A stretch of 64,000 nucleotides of DNA from Rhodococcus sp. SMB37. Lineage in GTDB: Bacteria; Actinomycetota; Actinomycetes; Mycobacteriales; Mycobacteriaceae. Under the pieces are notes generated by a model. That model did no database searches. It saw only the letters and a program-made list of their open reading frames with translations, and had not been told where the DNA came from. A program made the translations under genes and the position numbers. Where the stretch lies: NCBI RefSeq assembly GCF_004345605.1, contig NZ_SLVY01000011.1:124001-188000 (forward strand), in the 5' to 3' direction. Of this stretch, positions 34,023 to 44,800 are shown one piece after another. The first letter of the stretch is position 1, and every line of letters begins with the position of its first letter.

Positions 34023-35434
34023 ATATGTGTGCTCCTCGTGTGCGAAGGGGTTTCGATGATGGAGGCCTTGTGAATTTCGACGACGCGATCCGCCCGAGCG
34101 GCCAGATACTCGTCGTGCGTTGTCGCCAGAATCGACAGGCCGCTGTCGGTTTCGGTGCAGGCGTGCCTGAGCTCGTCGAGCAGGTCGGTAATCAGCATTG
34201 CCGTGTTGTGATCGAGCGATGCGGTCATTTCGTCGGCTATGAGAAGGCGCGGGCGGCCCGCGAGGGCTCGGGCGATCGCGACACGTTGTCGCTGACCGCC
34301 GGACAGCTCGTGCGGGCGTCGGCGTAAGACGGTCCTGGGTACCGCGACACGGTCGAGGAGACGCTCGGCCTCGGCCCGAAGGTCCGCCCGCGGATGCAGT
34401 CGTCGCATCTGACGTCTGAGGATGCGCTCGATGTTGTGGGCGGGATTGAGTGCATCCCGGGGATTCTGGCCGACCAACGCGATCGCAGCGCGCGACTGCG
34501 GTGTACGTTCACCGACCCGGGCGGCGACGGCATGCCCGTCGAGTGTCAGGGTGCCGTCGAACGGATGCAGTCCACACACCGCACGCAGCAGCGTGGTCTT
34601 GCCGCACCCGGAGGGACCCCGTAGGACGACGAACTCGCCGGTACGGACGTCGAGGGTGGAGCTGTCGAGCAACATACGCCCTTGCTCGGTGCGAATCCCG
34701 AAATCGGTCAGCTCCAGTGCGGATGTGCCGGAGCGGACGACCCTCCCGGATACGAACACGGTGTGGTCGTCGACGGCCGGCGCGGTCCGTAGTACCCGAT
34801 CGCACACGGCAATCAGGCGTGGGTCGTGAGTGGCGACGATCGTGACGCCGTTCGCGCGTCGTCGTGCGATGATGGCCGCGAGTACCGGTTCGAGGGTGAC
34901 GTCGTCGAGCCCCGAGGTCGGTTCGTCGAGGATCACCAGCGGGGGCGACACCACCAGCGCGCGGGCAACAGCGACGCGTTGAGCCTGGCCACCCGAGAGA
35001 CGGTGGGGCGGCGAGTCGATCTGCTCGTCGGTCAGCCCCAACTCGGAGAGAACGGAGCGCGCGGCTGCGGTTGCGTCGTGTCGCGCGCAGCCGCGCATAC
35101 GTGCTGCCTCCGCGACCGAACGACATGCGGTGTGGCCGGGATGCAGCGCCGACGCCGGATCCTGGGCGGCATATCCGACAGTGGTTCCTCGCCACGATCT
35201 GGTGCCGTGCTCGCCCGGTCCGCACCAGACGACCGACCCGGCAGTGACGGCCACGCCGCGCGGCAGCACCCCGAGGATGGCGGCGATCGCGGTGGTCTTA
35301 CCTGAGCCGGACGGGCCCACGAGTGCGACGATCTCGCCGGTTGCGGCGTCGAAATCGAACTGATGAAGAGGATGGTTTCCGCGGTCGTCGGTGACCGTCA
35401 GGCCGCGAACGCGCAGCGTGCTCGGGGTCGTCAT
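34019..35434 (-). CDS. Fused double ATPase of a Dpp/Opp-type ABC importer
   Basis: 471 residues, two ABC cassettes in one chain (DppD-DppF type). Cassette 1: Walker A LVGPSGSGKTTAIAA, signature RLSGGQAQRVAVARAL, Walker B PPLVILDEPTSGLD. Cassette 2: Walker A LRGPSGCGKTTLLRA, signature ELSGGQRQRVAIARAL, Walker B LLIADEMTASLD. ATG 35434 follows GAGGAG and overlaps the permease stop. With two permeases and a lipoprotein it forms a complete importer, likely for the metal-loaded product. Mycobacterial-type siderophore importers (IrtAB) are different, so this class is notable. Confidence 0.92.
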   Translation of the reverse strand: MTTPSTLRVRGLTVTDDRGNHPLHQFDFDAATGEIVALVGPSGSGKTTAIAAILGVLPRGVAVTAGSVVWCGPGEHGTRSWRGTTVGYAAQDPASALHPGHTACRSVAEAARMRGCARHDATAAARSVLSELGLTDEQIDSPPHRLSGGQAQRVAVARALVVSPPLVILDEPTSGLDDVTLEPVLAAIIARRRANGVTIVATHDPRLIAVCDRVLRTAPAVDDHTVFVSGRVVRSGTSALELTDFGIRTEQGRMLLDSSTLDVRTGEFVVLRGPSGCGKTTLLRAVCGLHPFDGTLTLDGHAVAARVGERTPQSRAAIALVGQNPRDALNPAHNIERILRRQMRRLHPRADLRAEAERLLDRVAVPRTVLRRRPHELSGGQRQRVAIARALAGRPRLLIADEMTASLDHNTAMLITDLLDELRHACTETDSGLSILATTHDEYLAARADRVVEIHKASIIETPSHTRSTHI

Positions 35435-36258
35435 GTGGAGACTCCTCGTCGCTCGGCCGACCCGAGTAGTGTCGACCCGAGCGTTGTCGATGCGATCGCG
35501 ACGATGGTGGCGAGTGCGGCGAGAGCAACCGCCGGCGCGACGGTTGCGGCAGCGTTCAGTCCGATTCCGGAATAGTTCTCCGTGATCATCGATGCCCAAT
35601 CCGGCTCCGGGGGTGAAGTTCCCAGGCCCAGCGCGTTGATGGTGGACACGAGTTGCAGGGCCACGATGACGCGCAGTCCGTAGTCGGTCGTGATCGCGGC
35701 GGTGTGTGACGGCAGCACCTCGTGGCCCAGAATGGACGGGACGGAATCGCCACGCATGCGTGCGACGTCGATGTAGGTGGCGTGGCGGCAGTCGGCGGAA
35801 AGGTCGGCGACGACGCGGGCGGTGAGCGGGGAACCGGCTACGACGGTCGCGGCAACCACCGCGACGGGCATCGGGACGGCGACTGCGAGGACGAGTCCGA
35901 CGAGAACGGCGGGGACCGCGAGCAAGAGATCGGTCCCGGCGCTCACGCCGACTTCGATTCGGCGCCCGGACCACCCGGCCCAGAGACCACAGGCGACGCC
36001 GACCGATGTCGACGCGGCGGCCGCGACGAGCGCAACCGCAGTGAGAGTGCCGCCGCCCCAGAAGATTCGCGACAGCACGTCGCGCCCGAGTGCGTCGGTC
36101 CCGAGCAGCTGGTCTGCGTTCGGCGGTGTCCACGGTCGGGCCACTGTCGCGAGCGGGTCGAGGTCGGTGAGATAACGGCCGAACAACGCGAAGGCAAGCA
36201 CCGCGGCCAGTGAGACCGCGATCAGCGACCGTGCCGATCGCCCACTACGGCCGGTCAC
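35431..36258 (-). CDS. ABC importer permease, DppC type
   Basis: 275 residues from GTG 36258, overlapping the preceding stop (GTGA). The N-terminal helix is followed by the DppC-type TDALGRDVLSRIFWGGG and the permease loop ARMRGDSVPSILGHEVLPSH (EAA-type). Pairs with the DppB-type permease at 36255. Confidence 0.9.
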   Translation of the reverse strand: MTGRSGRSARSLIAVSLAAVLAFALFGRYLTDLDPLATVARPWTPPNADQLLGTDALGRDVLSRIFWGGGTLTAVALVAAAASTSVGVACGLWAGWSGRRIEVGVSAGTDLLLAVPAVLVGLVLAVAVPMPVAVVAATVVAGSPLTARVVADLSADCRHATYIDVARMRGDSVPSILGHEVLPSHTAAITTDYGLRVIVALQLVSTINALGLGTSPPEPDWASMITENYSGIGLNAAATVAPAVALAALATIVAIASTTLGSTLLGSAERRGVST

Positions 36259-37223
36259 CTCGGATCCTTCCTGCCGATGCATGCAGCGACAAGATCAGCG
36301 ACGGCCATGCCGACCACTACCACGAGCGCCGCGAGCAACGAGATCGCTTGTACTACCGACACATCGCGTGTGGCGATCGACGTCACGAACAGTTCTCCGA
36401 GCCCGGACAGACCGAAAATATTCTCCACCAAGGCGGTTCCGCAGATCAGCCCGGCCAGGACGAACGACATCACACGAACGACGGGCGCCGCGACAACCGG
36501 AAGGACGTACGACGCAGCGATATGTGCCCGGCCGATGCCGCGCATCCGGGCATCGACGATGTACGGGGTTTCCGTGGCATCCACCAGCGGTCCGCGCAGC
36601 ATCATCGCCGCATATGCGCTTGCCGGCAGCGCCAGCGTCAATGCCGGCAACACCAGGAGGTCGAGGTGTGCCAGTGGTGACCGGCCGGCAGGAATCAGGG
36701 AGACCGGTGGCACGAGTCCTGCCCTCCCGGACAGGATCGCGGCGACGAGAGCCGCAACGACGACCTGGGGGAGCGCCGCAATTGCGGTGGTGGCAGCCGA
36801 TCCGGCAGATCGACGTCCCCCGCCGTGGGAGGCGAGCACAGCGAGCATCCCCATCAGAGGGATGATGACGACCAGCGCGAGCGACACGATGCCCATCGAT
36901 ACCGGCAAGCGGTTGCGGAGCATCGACGCCACACTGCGCCCGGTGCTCGTCGACGTACCGAGATCACCTCCGACGGCATTCGTCAGCCACGCGAGGTACC
37001 GCACAGGAAGTGGTTCGTCGAGACCGGCCGCGGAGCGCAGCATCGACAGTTGTTCGGGGCTCATCCGGCCTGCCGCACGCAGCGACACGGCGTCACCTGG
37101 AAGGAGCGCAGTGACACCGAAGACGATCACCGAGACGGCCAGGGTGAGTGCGATTGCGCGCGCCGCCGTCCCGAGCAGCGGACGCAATCGCACTCCGCCG
37201 GAGTGGCGTGACGTCGAGATCAC
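36255..37223 (-). CDS. ABC importer permease, DppB type
   Basis: 322 residues, six helices. The N-terminal domain carries VSVIVFGVTALLPGDAVSLR, the usual DppB start, and the EAA loop reads RMRGIGRAHIAASYVLP. Overlaps its neighbours by 4 bp on each side, part of one transcript. Confidence 0.9.
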   Translation of the reverse strand: MISTSRHSGGVRLRPLLGTAARAIALTLAVSVIVFGVTALLPGDAVSLRAAGRMSPEQLSMLRSAAGLDEPLPVRYLAWLTNAVGGDLGTSTSTGRSVASMLRNRLPVSMGIVSLALVVIIPLMGMLAVLASHGGGRRSAGSAATTAIAALPQVVVAALVAAILSGRAGLVPPVSLIPAGRSPLAHLDLLVLPALTLALPASAYAAMMLRGPLVDATETPYIVDARMRGIGRAHIAASYVLPVVAAPVVRVMSFVLAGLICGTALVENIFGLSGLGELFVTSIATRDVSVVQAISLLAALVVVVGMAVADLVAACIGRKDPR

Positions 37224-38785
37224 CCTTCGAGGTCGACCTGGTCGATGAACGCACTGGCGAATCCGATGCCTTCGGGCACTCCGGTCACGCCCGGTGCTGC
37301 AAGATCCAGACGGTCGGAGGCAGCCCAGATGGCGTAACCACCTTCATCGCGGAGCGTTGCCATCAGCTCACCGATTCCGCGATCACGGGTCGCGTCGTCG
37401 GGCTCGGCGACGGTCTCGGCGAGTTTCGCCGACCAGGCGGGATTGCCCCACGCGGTTTCGTTGGTCGGTGAATCCGGGCGAAGGGCCACCTGGGTGATGT
37501 CGAGGAAGGGGATGCCCCCGAGATAGCTGATGTAGAAGGGGCGTTGGGCGTACACATCCTGGAAGTAGGTGTCCGGGGGTGACAGCTCGACCTTCACTCG
37601 GATGCCGATGTCGGCGAGCTGCTGGGCGATGAGGGTGGCCGCGCTGTCCATTCCGGGGTACGCGGTGGTGCTGTTCAACGTGACGTCGACACCGTCTGCC
37701 AGGCCGGCCTCGGCCATCAGTTCGCGGGCGCGGTCGAGGTCACGAGTGCGCTGCGGCAGATCGGGTGCAGCCGGGTCCTGGGGACTGATCACGTCGTTAC
37801 CCAGCTGTCCTTGTCCCAGGAACGCGACATCGAGGAGCTGGTCGCGGTCGAGGGCATTGCGGACGGCCTCACGGACTCGGTTGTCGTCGAACGGTGCTGT
37901 GTCGGTGCGCATCACAAGGGGGTAGAGGGTCGCGCCTGCATGCCGGACCACTCCGATTCCCGACGACTCGTCGAGTGCCACCACCGCCGACGCCGGGACT
38001 CCCGCGGCGAGATCGGCCTGCCCCGAGGTGACGGCGTCGGCGCGTGCCTGCGGATCCGGGATCGCGCGCATCTCGATGGTTGCCATCGGCGGAACGGGGC
38101 CCCACCACTCGTTGTTGCGTTCGAACACTTCGACCTGCCCGCCCGCGAAGGCCGGACGGAACGGTCCCGACCCCGGTACAAGTTCGGTGAAGTCGGCGCT
38201 GCCCTCCGGTACGACGAACGTCGACCCCTCCAGGGCCTGACCGACCTCCGCATACGGTTCCTTGGTGCGGAGCAGCAGCGTCGTGTCCGACGTCGCTTCC
38301 GAGGCGTCGAGATCGAACCGTTCGACGCGACCCGAGTTCTCCGCCGATTTCTCGCCCATCCGGCGGAGGGAGAACAGCGCATCCGCGGCGGTGACGGGGC
38401 TGCCGTCGGAGAACCTCGCGTCGTCGCGCAGCGTGATGGTCCATTCGGTCAACGTCTCATCCGGCTCCCAGGACTCGGCCAACCGCGGTTGTGTCTGTCC
38501 GTCGGCACCGGGAACCGTCAATGGGTCGTAGGTGAGGGCCATCCGAACCACATCACTTTCCGCGGGCAGGAGTCCGTGCGGATCGTTGGTGCTGACTGCC
38601 GACGAGCCCGGCGCAACGTATCGGAACACGTCCGATGCACTGACGTCGTCTCTGGCGTTATTCGGGTCGCCGGCGTTGTTCGGCTCGTCCGACGTCGAGC
38701 AGCCGGCCAGCACGGCGACGGACGCGGCGAGTGCCGCTGCCGCGCGGAGCGGGGTCGAGCGGGGTAGATGGGTGCGATATCGCAT
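37220..38785 (-). CDS. Substrate-binding lipoprotein of the Dpp/Nik family
   Basis: 521 residues with signal peptide and lipobox LAGC (AAALAASVAVLAGC). SBP_bac_5 features: LTYDPLTVPGADGQTQPRLA ESWEPDETLTEWTITLRDDA, then FSDGSPVTAADALFSLRR. Dpp/Nik/Cnt-type binding proteins capture peptides, nickel or metal-opine complexes. Position between the PKS and the permeases suggests it captures the metal-charged cluster product. Confidence 0.9.
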   Translation of the reverse strand: MRYRTHLPRSTPLRAAAALAASVAVLAGCSTSDEPNNAGDPNNARDDVSASDVFRYVAPGSSAVSTNDPHGLLPAESDVVRMALTYDPLTVPGADGQTQPRLAESWEPDETLTEWTITLRDDARFSDGSPVTAADALFSLRRMGEKSAENSGRVERFDLDASEATSDTTLLLRTKEPYAEVGQALEGSTFVVPEGSADFTELVPGSGPFRPAFAGGQVEVFERNNEWWGPVPPMATIEMRAIPDPQARADAVTSGQADLAAGVPASAVVALDESSGIGVVRHAGATLYPLVMRTDTAPFDDNRVREAVRNALDRDQLLDVAFLGQGQLGNDVISPQDPAAPDLPQRTRDLDRARELMAEAGLADGVDVTLNSTTAYPGMDSAATLIAQQLADIGIRVKVELSPPDTYFQDVYAQRPFYISYLGGIPFLDITQVALRPDSPTNETAWGNPAWSAKLAETVAEPDDATRDRGIGELMATLRDEGGYAIWAASDRLDLAAPGVTGVPEGIGFASAFIDQVDLEG

Positions 38786-38815
38786 GGGGTGCTGTCGCTT
38801 TCGGGGTGTAGGGCA

Positions 38816-41800
38816 TCAGTGATGCGGAAGGACGTTGCTGAGAGCACGATCGAGTTGGTCGACCACGGTGTCCAGGGCGGGAGGTCGAAGGATCGAGTAA
38901 TGATGGGCGTCGGTGGCGACGACGGTCAGCGGTCCGGCCAGGTGACGTGACCAGCCGAGATCGGCCGCGTGCTCGACGGGGGTGTCGTCGATCCCCATGC
39001 CGATACCCGAATTGTTCGGGGCGAGTCGCGTGCATCGGACGAGAACGGTCTCGGTGGCCGAGTCGGGGAGCAGACGCGGTTCGTGACGTGCGAGAGCGTC
39101 GAGATGACGACCGAACACCTCGAGACGTGAGCGTCCGTCGTCGCGGGGGCCGAGCAGCCGGCGGCTGCGCAGTTTCGCGGCGATCACGGTGTTTCTCTCG
39201 TCGGCGTCCAGGTTCGCGACCTCGTTCCACGCGGTCTCGCCGACATCGAGGTCGATATCGAGGAACGCCTCCAGCGCGCCCAGTTGGCGCCGCGCGACCT
39301 CGGTCTCCCATTGTGTGGGCGTGCCGGGGATGGCGGTGATGTAGGTCGGGTCGTTGGAGTCGAGCATGACGATCAGCGCTGTGTGTTCGCCGTCCTCGCG
39401 TAGCTGTCGTGCCATTTCCTGCGCTACCGAGCCGCCCATGGACCAGCCGCCGAGCAGCCATCCCCCCGCCGGAGTCGAATATCTGCTCCGGATTGCCGAC
39501 AGATACTGCGCGGCGATGGCCGGTATCGAGTCCGGACCCGGGGTATCGGCGGTGAGCTGGGGATCGGTGAGCGCCACGACCGCGACGTCGCTGACCAACC
39601 GTCGCGACAACTCGGCGTAGCAGAGTACGTCTCCGCCCGACGGATGGATCAGGAACAGCGTGGGAATCTCTGCCCGATCCGATGCGGCACCTCGCAGTGG
39701 GACGAGTACGTCGGCGGGATCGATCTCCGGCAGATCGGAGGTGGCGCTCACCTGTGTCCACGCACCGTCGTCTTCGGCGAGGCGTGTCACTACCTCGGTG
39801 TGCCGGGCCACCACTCGGTCCAGTTCGTCGTCCGGGAACAGTCCGTCCAGCACGTCCCATTGCAGTCGCAACTCGCCGTCCTGCTCGAGCACCTGATGAT
39901 CGAGCCACGTCTGCGGTGTCTGCCCGACGGCATGGACCTGCCTGCCGACCCATTCGAGTGAGCCCGAGTCGTCGACCATGTCGTGCACTCCGAGTGCGCC
40001 GGTGAACACGACGGGTACCGAGCGCCGCTCACCGAAACGGGTGGATTGTTCGGCCAGAAGCTCGAGTGCCGAGTATTCGCGGTGATCGAGATCGTCGAAC
40101 ATCCGGCGTTGGGTGGCCTGTGCGCGGTCGACGAACGACGAGCCGGTGTGGGCGTCCGACTCGTGCAGGATCAGCGAGGTGAAGTCGCCGACCACTTTGT
40201 TGATGTCGGGGTGGACGGGCGGGCGGTCGAACAACGTCAGAACGACCGAGAAATGCGGTGTTGCCGACCATGCCCGCAGCGAATCGGTATAGACCGTGAG
40301 CAGCGCTGCCGTCGGTGTGATGCGGTGGCGCCGGCATTCGGTGACGAATCGACTCCACCGATCGGGGCTCAGTGCGGTGGCCCGCCGAACGAACCGAGGA
40401 CGCCGATCGAGTGTCGCGCGGATCGGTAGCTCCGGTGGGCCGGGGACGGAGTCTGCGCGCTCGAGCCAATAGCGCTCGGCCTCGGCCCCTCCCGGTCCTC
40501 GTCGACGCAGTGCCATCGCCGACGAACACTGTGCGGGATGAAGTTCGAGCGTGGGAAGCGGGGTATCGGGATCGTCGTACAACGCCTTCAGTTCCGATTC
40601 GATGATCCACCAGCTCGCGGCGTCACAGATCAGGACGTCGACGCCGATGAACAACCGGACTCGGTTCGGTTCGACGATCGCGGCGGAGATCTGCACGAGA
40701 GGCCAGCGATCGGGTGGGCCGGGCTTCTCGGCGACCCGTTGCCTGATCGTCGCGAGGATGCGCGATTCGGTCTCGTCGTCGGCGGACGAGAGATCTCGGG
40801 TTCTGATGCGGTAGGGCGGGACCGAATCGAGCGTCCGCAGACGTCCGTCGGGTGTCGCAACACTGCGCAGCAGCGGATGACGTTCGATCACCGAATCGAG
40901 CGCCCTTTGATAACGTTCCAGATCCAGGTCGACGCAGTCGTACTCGAGGTAGAAGTGGCACGGGATGTCGCCCCACTCGTATCCGCCGTCGCGTCCGATC
41001 CAGTACGCGTGCTGAACCCGCGTCATGTCGAACGTTCCGTCGGCTCGCAGGGCCTCCGACAGCGGCGGAACTGTGTCTGCAGGGCTGTTCGGGGCATCGC
41101 GTGGCGTGGGTACCTGTGCAGTGTTGATGCGCTCCGAGAACTCGGCCAGCGTCGCAGTGGTCAGAAGGTCCCGGAGGCCGAGTTCGACGCCGAAATACTG
41201 CCGTACGGTGTCGAGCATTCGGGTACCCAGCAGTGAATGTCCGCCGAGGGCGAAGAAGTCGGCACCGGGGTCGGCCACAGGGGTGCCGAACAGCGTCGAC
41301 CAGATCTCGGCCACCGCCTGTTCAGTGGCGGTGAGATCCGACGGTGCCGCGCCGGCCACAGCTCGTGGTCTGGTGACCGAGGCTGCACGCGAACGCGCGT
41401 CGAGGCTCGAGGTACCGACCGCGACGGCGGTGGGGCAACGGCCGGAGCCGGCGAGATCGAGGATCCGGTCGAAGGCGCTCAGGCCGGTGGCGGCATCGAG
41501 CGCACCCGACATCACGGTGGCCGACCCCGAACCAGAACCCGACTCGTCGAGCAGCGCCCGCCATCCGTCCCACACGATGCTGACCCAGCGGGTGGGGTGA
41601 CCCGTCACCGACGCGGCGTACGCGTCCATCGCTGTGTTCGACGCGGCGTACGGGCCCATCCCGATGCCGCCGAGCATCCCGGTTGCCGACGACATGCACA
41701 GAATCGAGGTGGGGCGCCGGTCTTCGTCCAACGCCGACACCGCGAGGTGGATATTCTGCGCCACGGCCACTTTGGCATCGATGTGTGCGCGAGCGGCGTC

Positions 41801-44800
41801 GTGCACATCCGCAGTGAGCGTGACGGGAGCAACGGTCGCGGCCACCCCCGCGGCGTGGATGATCAGGCCGATCGGGTGGCCCTCCGCGTCGAGGGATGCC
41901 ATTACTGCTGCGAGGTCGGCGGCGTCTGTGGCGTCGCTGACGACGTGGCGCACCGGCGTGGACTCGCTGTTCGGGTGTTCTCGACGTGAGGTGACCACCA
42001 CGTCGTAGCCGCGTTGCGACAGATGTCGGCTCAGGAGCCGGCCGACCGCCCCGGTTCCTCCGACGATCAAGGCCCGAGTTCCGGGTTGTACCCCGGCGCC
42101 CGGTTCGGCGGCAGACCACGACGTGGTGCCGCTCGTCCACCGGGTCCCTGCACGCACGGTGACCAGTGGAGCGGGCTGAGTTTCCGAGCGTCCGAGTGCA
42201 TCCCTGATTTCGCTCAGGATTACGTCAGCGGCTTCCTCATGCGCGATGTCGATGTCGAGATCGACTGCTGCCCAACGCAGACCGGGGGATTCCTGACCCA
42301 ATACGCGGGGCAGTGCCCGCACCGCCGCCGCCACCGGATCGACAGTGCCGCTGTGGGCGGGGTCCGTCCCGTTGTAGGTCACAGATACCCAGAGTGCACC
42401 GTCCACGATCTGCGGAACGAGGTGCCTGGCTGCTTCCGAGAACGAGGTGACGGCATCGACCGGCCCGTCGTGGTCGTGCGCGAAGGAGACGACCCCGTGC
42501 AGCTCGGTCGGGCCGCTCTCGGGTTCGGCAACGACCACGCCCAGCTGTGCGAATCGCTCGCGAAGGGACTGTGCCGGAGGGGAACTACCCAGTACCGCCC
42601 AGGTACCGCGCGGCGCGTTCGTGGCGGAAGCGGGCGGTAGCTGCCGCCACAGCGGTATCTGCAGCGGGTCGTCGAATGCGGCCGAAGGTCCGGATGTGGC
42701 GTCCGACGGTTCGATCCACAGGTGTCTGCGATCGAAGCGATAGCCGGGCGCACGTATCGGCCGACCGTTGCCGCCGGATGCTGCCGCGACGTCGACGGGC
42801 ACCCCCACCGACCAGAGCCGGCCGACCGCCGAACGGATCGTGACGGACTCGGATTCGTCCCTACTCATCGTCGACACCACAGCATCGGCGTTGTCGAAAC
42901 CATGAGACAGCGTCAGACCCGTCAGCGACGAGCCCGGCCCGACCTCGACCACCACCACATCGCCGTGCGCCGCGGTCACCGCAGCGGTGAGTGCGCGGGA
43001 GAACTGCACCGGACTGCGCAACTGGTCGATCCAGTGCGACGGCTCGCGCAGAGTGGCCTCGTCGACGGCGTCGCCGGTGACCGTGCTGAACACCGTGCTG
43101 GTACCAGACTTGGGGGCGGCGGAGGCGAACGTGCGTACCGCACGTTCGACCTCGCCCAGCGCTGCCTCGACATGCCGGGAGTGCATCGCGGCATCGAGGC
43201 GCAACAGGCCGACGTCGGCACCCCGATCCGTCAGAAGCTCGTAGGCAGACTGCAATGTGCCATGGGTACCGGCGATGACGCAGGAGTTCGGACCGTTCAC
43301 GGCCGCGAGGTCGATTCCCGGAAGGTCGGGGAGTATGTCGCGGAGTTCGTCCTCGGAGAGGGCGACCGACATCATCCCGCCGACGCCTGCGGATCGCGCG
43401 GCCGCAGTGCATCGTGCGGCGACGAGTGTGCAGGCGTCATCCACTGTCAGCGCCCCGGTGAACGCAGCGGCGGTGCATTCCCCGAGGCTGTGGCCCAGTA
43501 TTGCGGTGGGGGTCAGCCCCCACGACTGCAGCAGACGCGCGGTACCGAGAGAGATCGCGAACAGTGCCGGTACGGCGAAAGCGACATCGCGGATGCGGCC
43601 GGAGGTGTCATTACGATCGAAGATGTCGCGGATGTCGGCGCCGATACGGAGAACGAGCAGGTCGGCGACCTCGTCGACTGCGGCACGGAACACCGGTTCG
43701 TCGCGGTAGAGGTCTGCTCCCATGCCGGGATAGTGACCACCCGCGCCCGGGAACGCGAAGATCACCGAGGGTGCCTGTGTGCGCGCCGCGACGGGCTCCG
43801 GGAATGCCGGACGTGTGTGTGGGGCAGCCGGGTCGAGCACCGTAGCCGTCCGATGTGGCAGGGCTGCCCGCCCCGTTGCGAGCGTGTGTGCGAGATCGAC
43901 CGGCGACGCCTGTTGTGCGAAATCGGCGATCGCATCGGCGGTGGCGCGTGCTCCGTCGGCTGTGGCGCCGGAGGAGATCAGCAGTACGGGCCGCTCGAAT
44001 ACGGTCGGGCGAGGGGGATTTCCCGGCGCGGGACCGAGTACGACGTGGGCGTTGGTTCCGCCGATCCCGAAAGAGCTGACACCGGCCAGTGGGGCCGTAT
44101 CCCAGTGGCGGGTCTTGCCGAGCAATTCGAACGGCGAATCCGAGAGCCGGAGTTCCTCCGCAACGGCATCGGACCCGAGTGACATCGGCAGTGTCCGATG
44201 ATGGATCGCGAGGACCGTCTTGGCGAACGAGGCGATACCGGCAGCGGAATTGGTGTGGCCGATATTGCCTTTCACCGAGCCGAGACCGCACCACGGCGGG
44301 CCGCCCCGTCCGAACACGGCGCGCAGGGCCGCGATCTCGATCGGGTCGCCGAGTCTCGTCGCCGTCCCGTGTGCTTCGATCAGGCCGATGTCCGAGGGAT
44401 CTGCCTCGGCAACGGCGAGTGCTTCGGCCACGACGCGGGCCTGTCCGCGCACGGAGGGGGCTGTGAACCCGGCCTTGTCGGTGCCGTCGTTGTTGACCGC
44501 GGACCCGTGCAGTACCGCGAGAATCGGGTCGCCGGAGGCAACCGCATCCTCGAGTCTGCGCAGGACGACGGCACCGGCACCCTGGCTGTAGACGATGCCC
44601 GACCCTCGGGCCCCGAACGGCGCTATTTCGCCGTCCCTGGAGAACACTCCGCCCTCGACATGAAGATATCCGCGTCCCTGGGGAACGATGGCCGACACTC
44701 CACCCGCGAGAGCGGTGTCGCACTCTCCGGAGAGCAGCGACTGCGCCGCAAGGTGGATCGCGACGAGAGACGTCGAGCAGCTGGTCGATACGGCGATGGC

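Noticed and set aside
32004-34073. 689-aa plus-strand open frame opposite the double methyltransferase
   Set aside because: No domain, and composition is that of an antisense shadow of a strongly supported gene.
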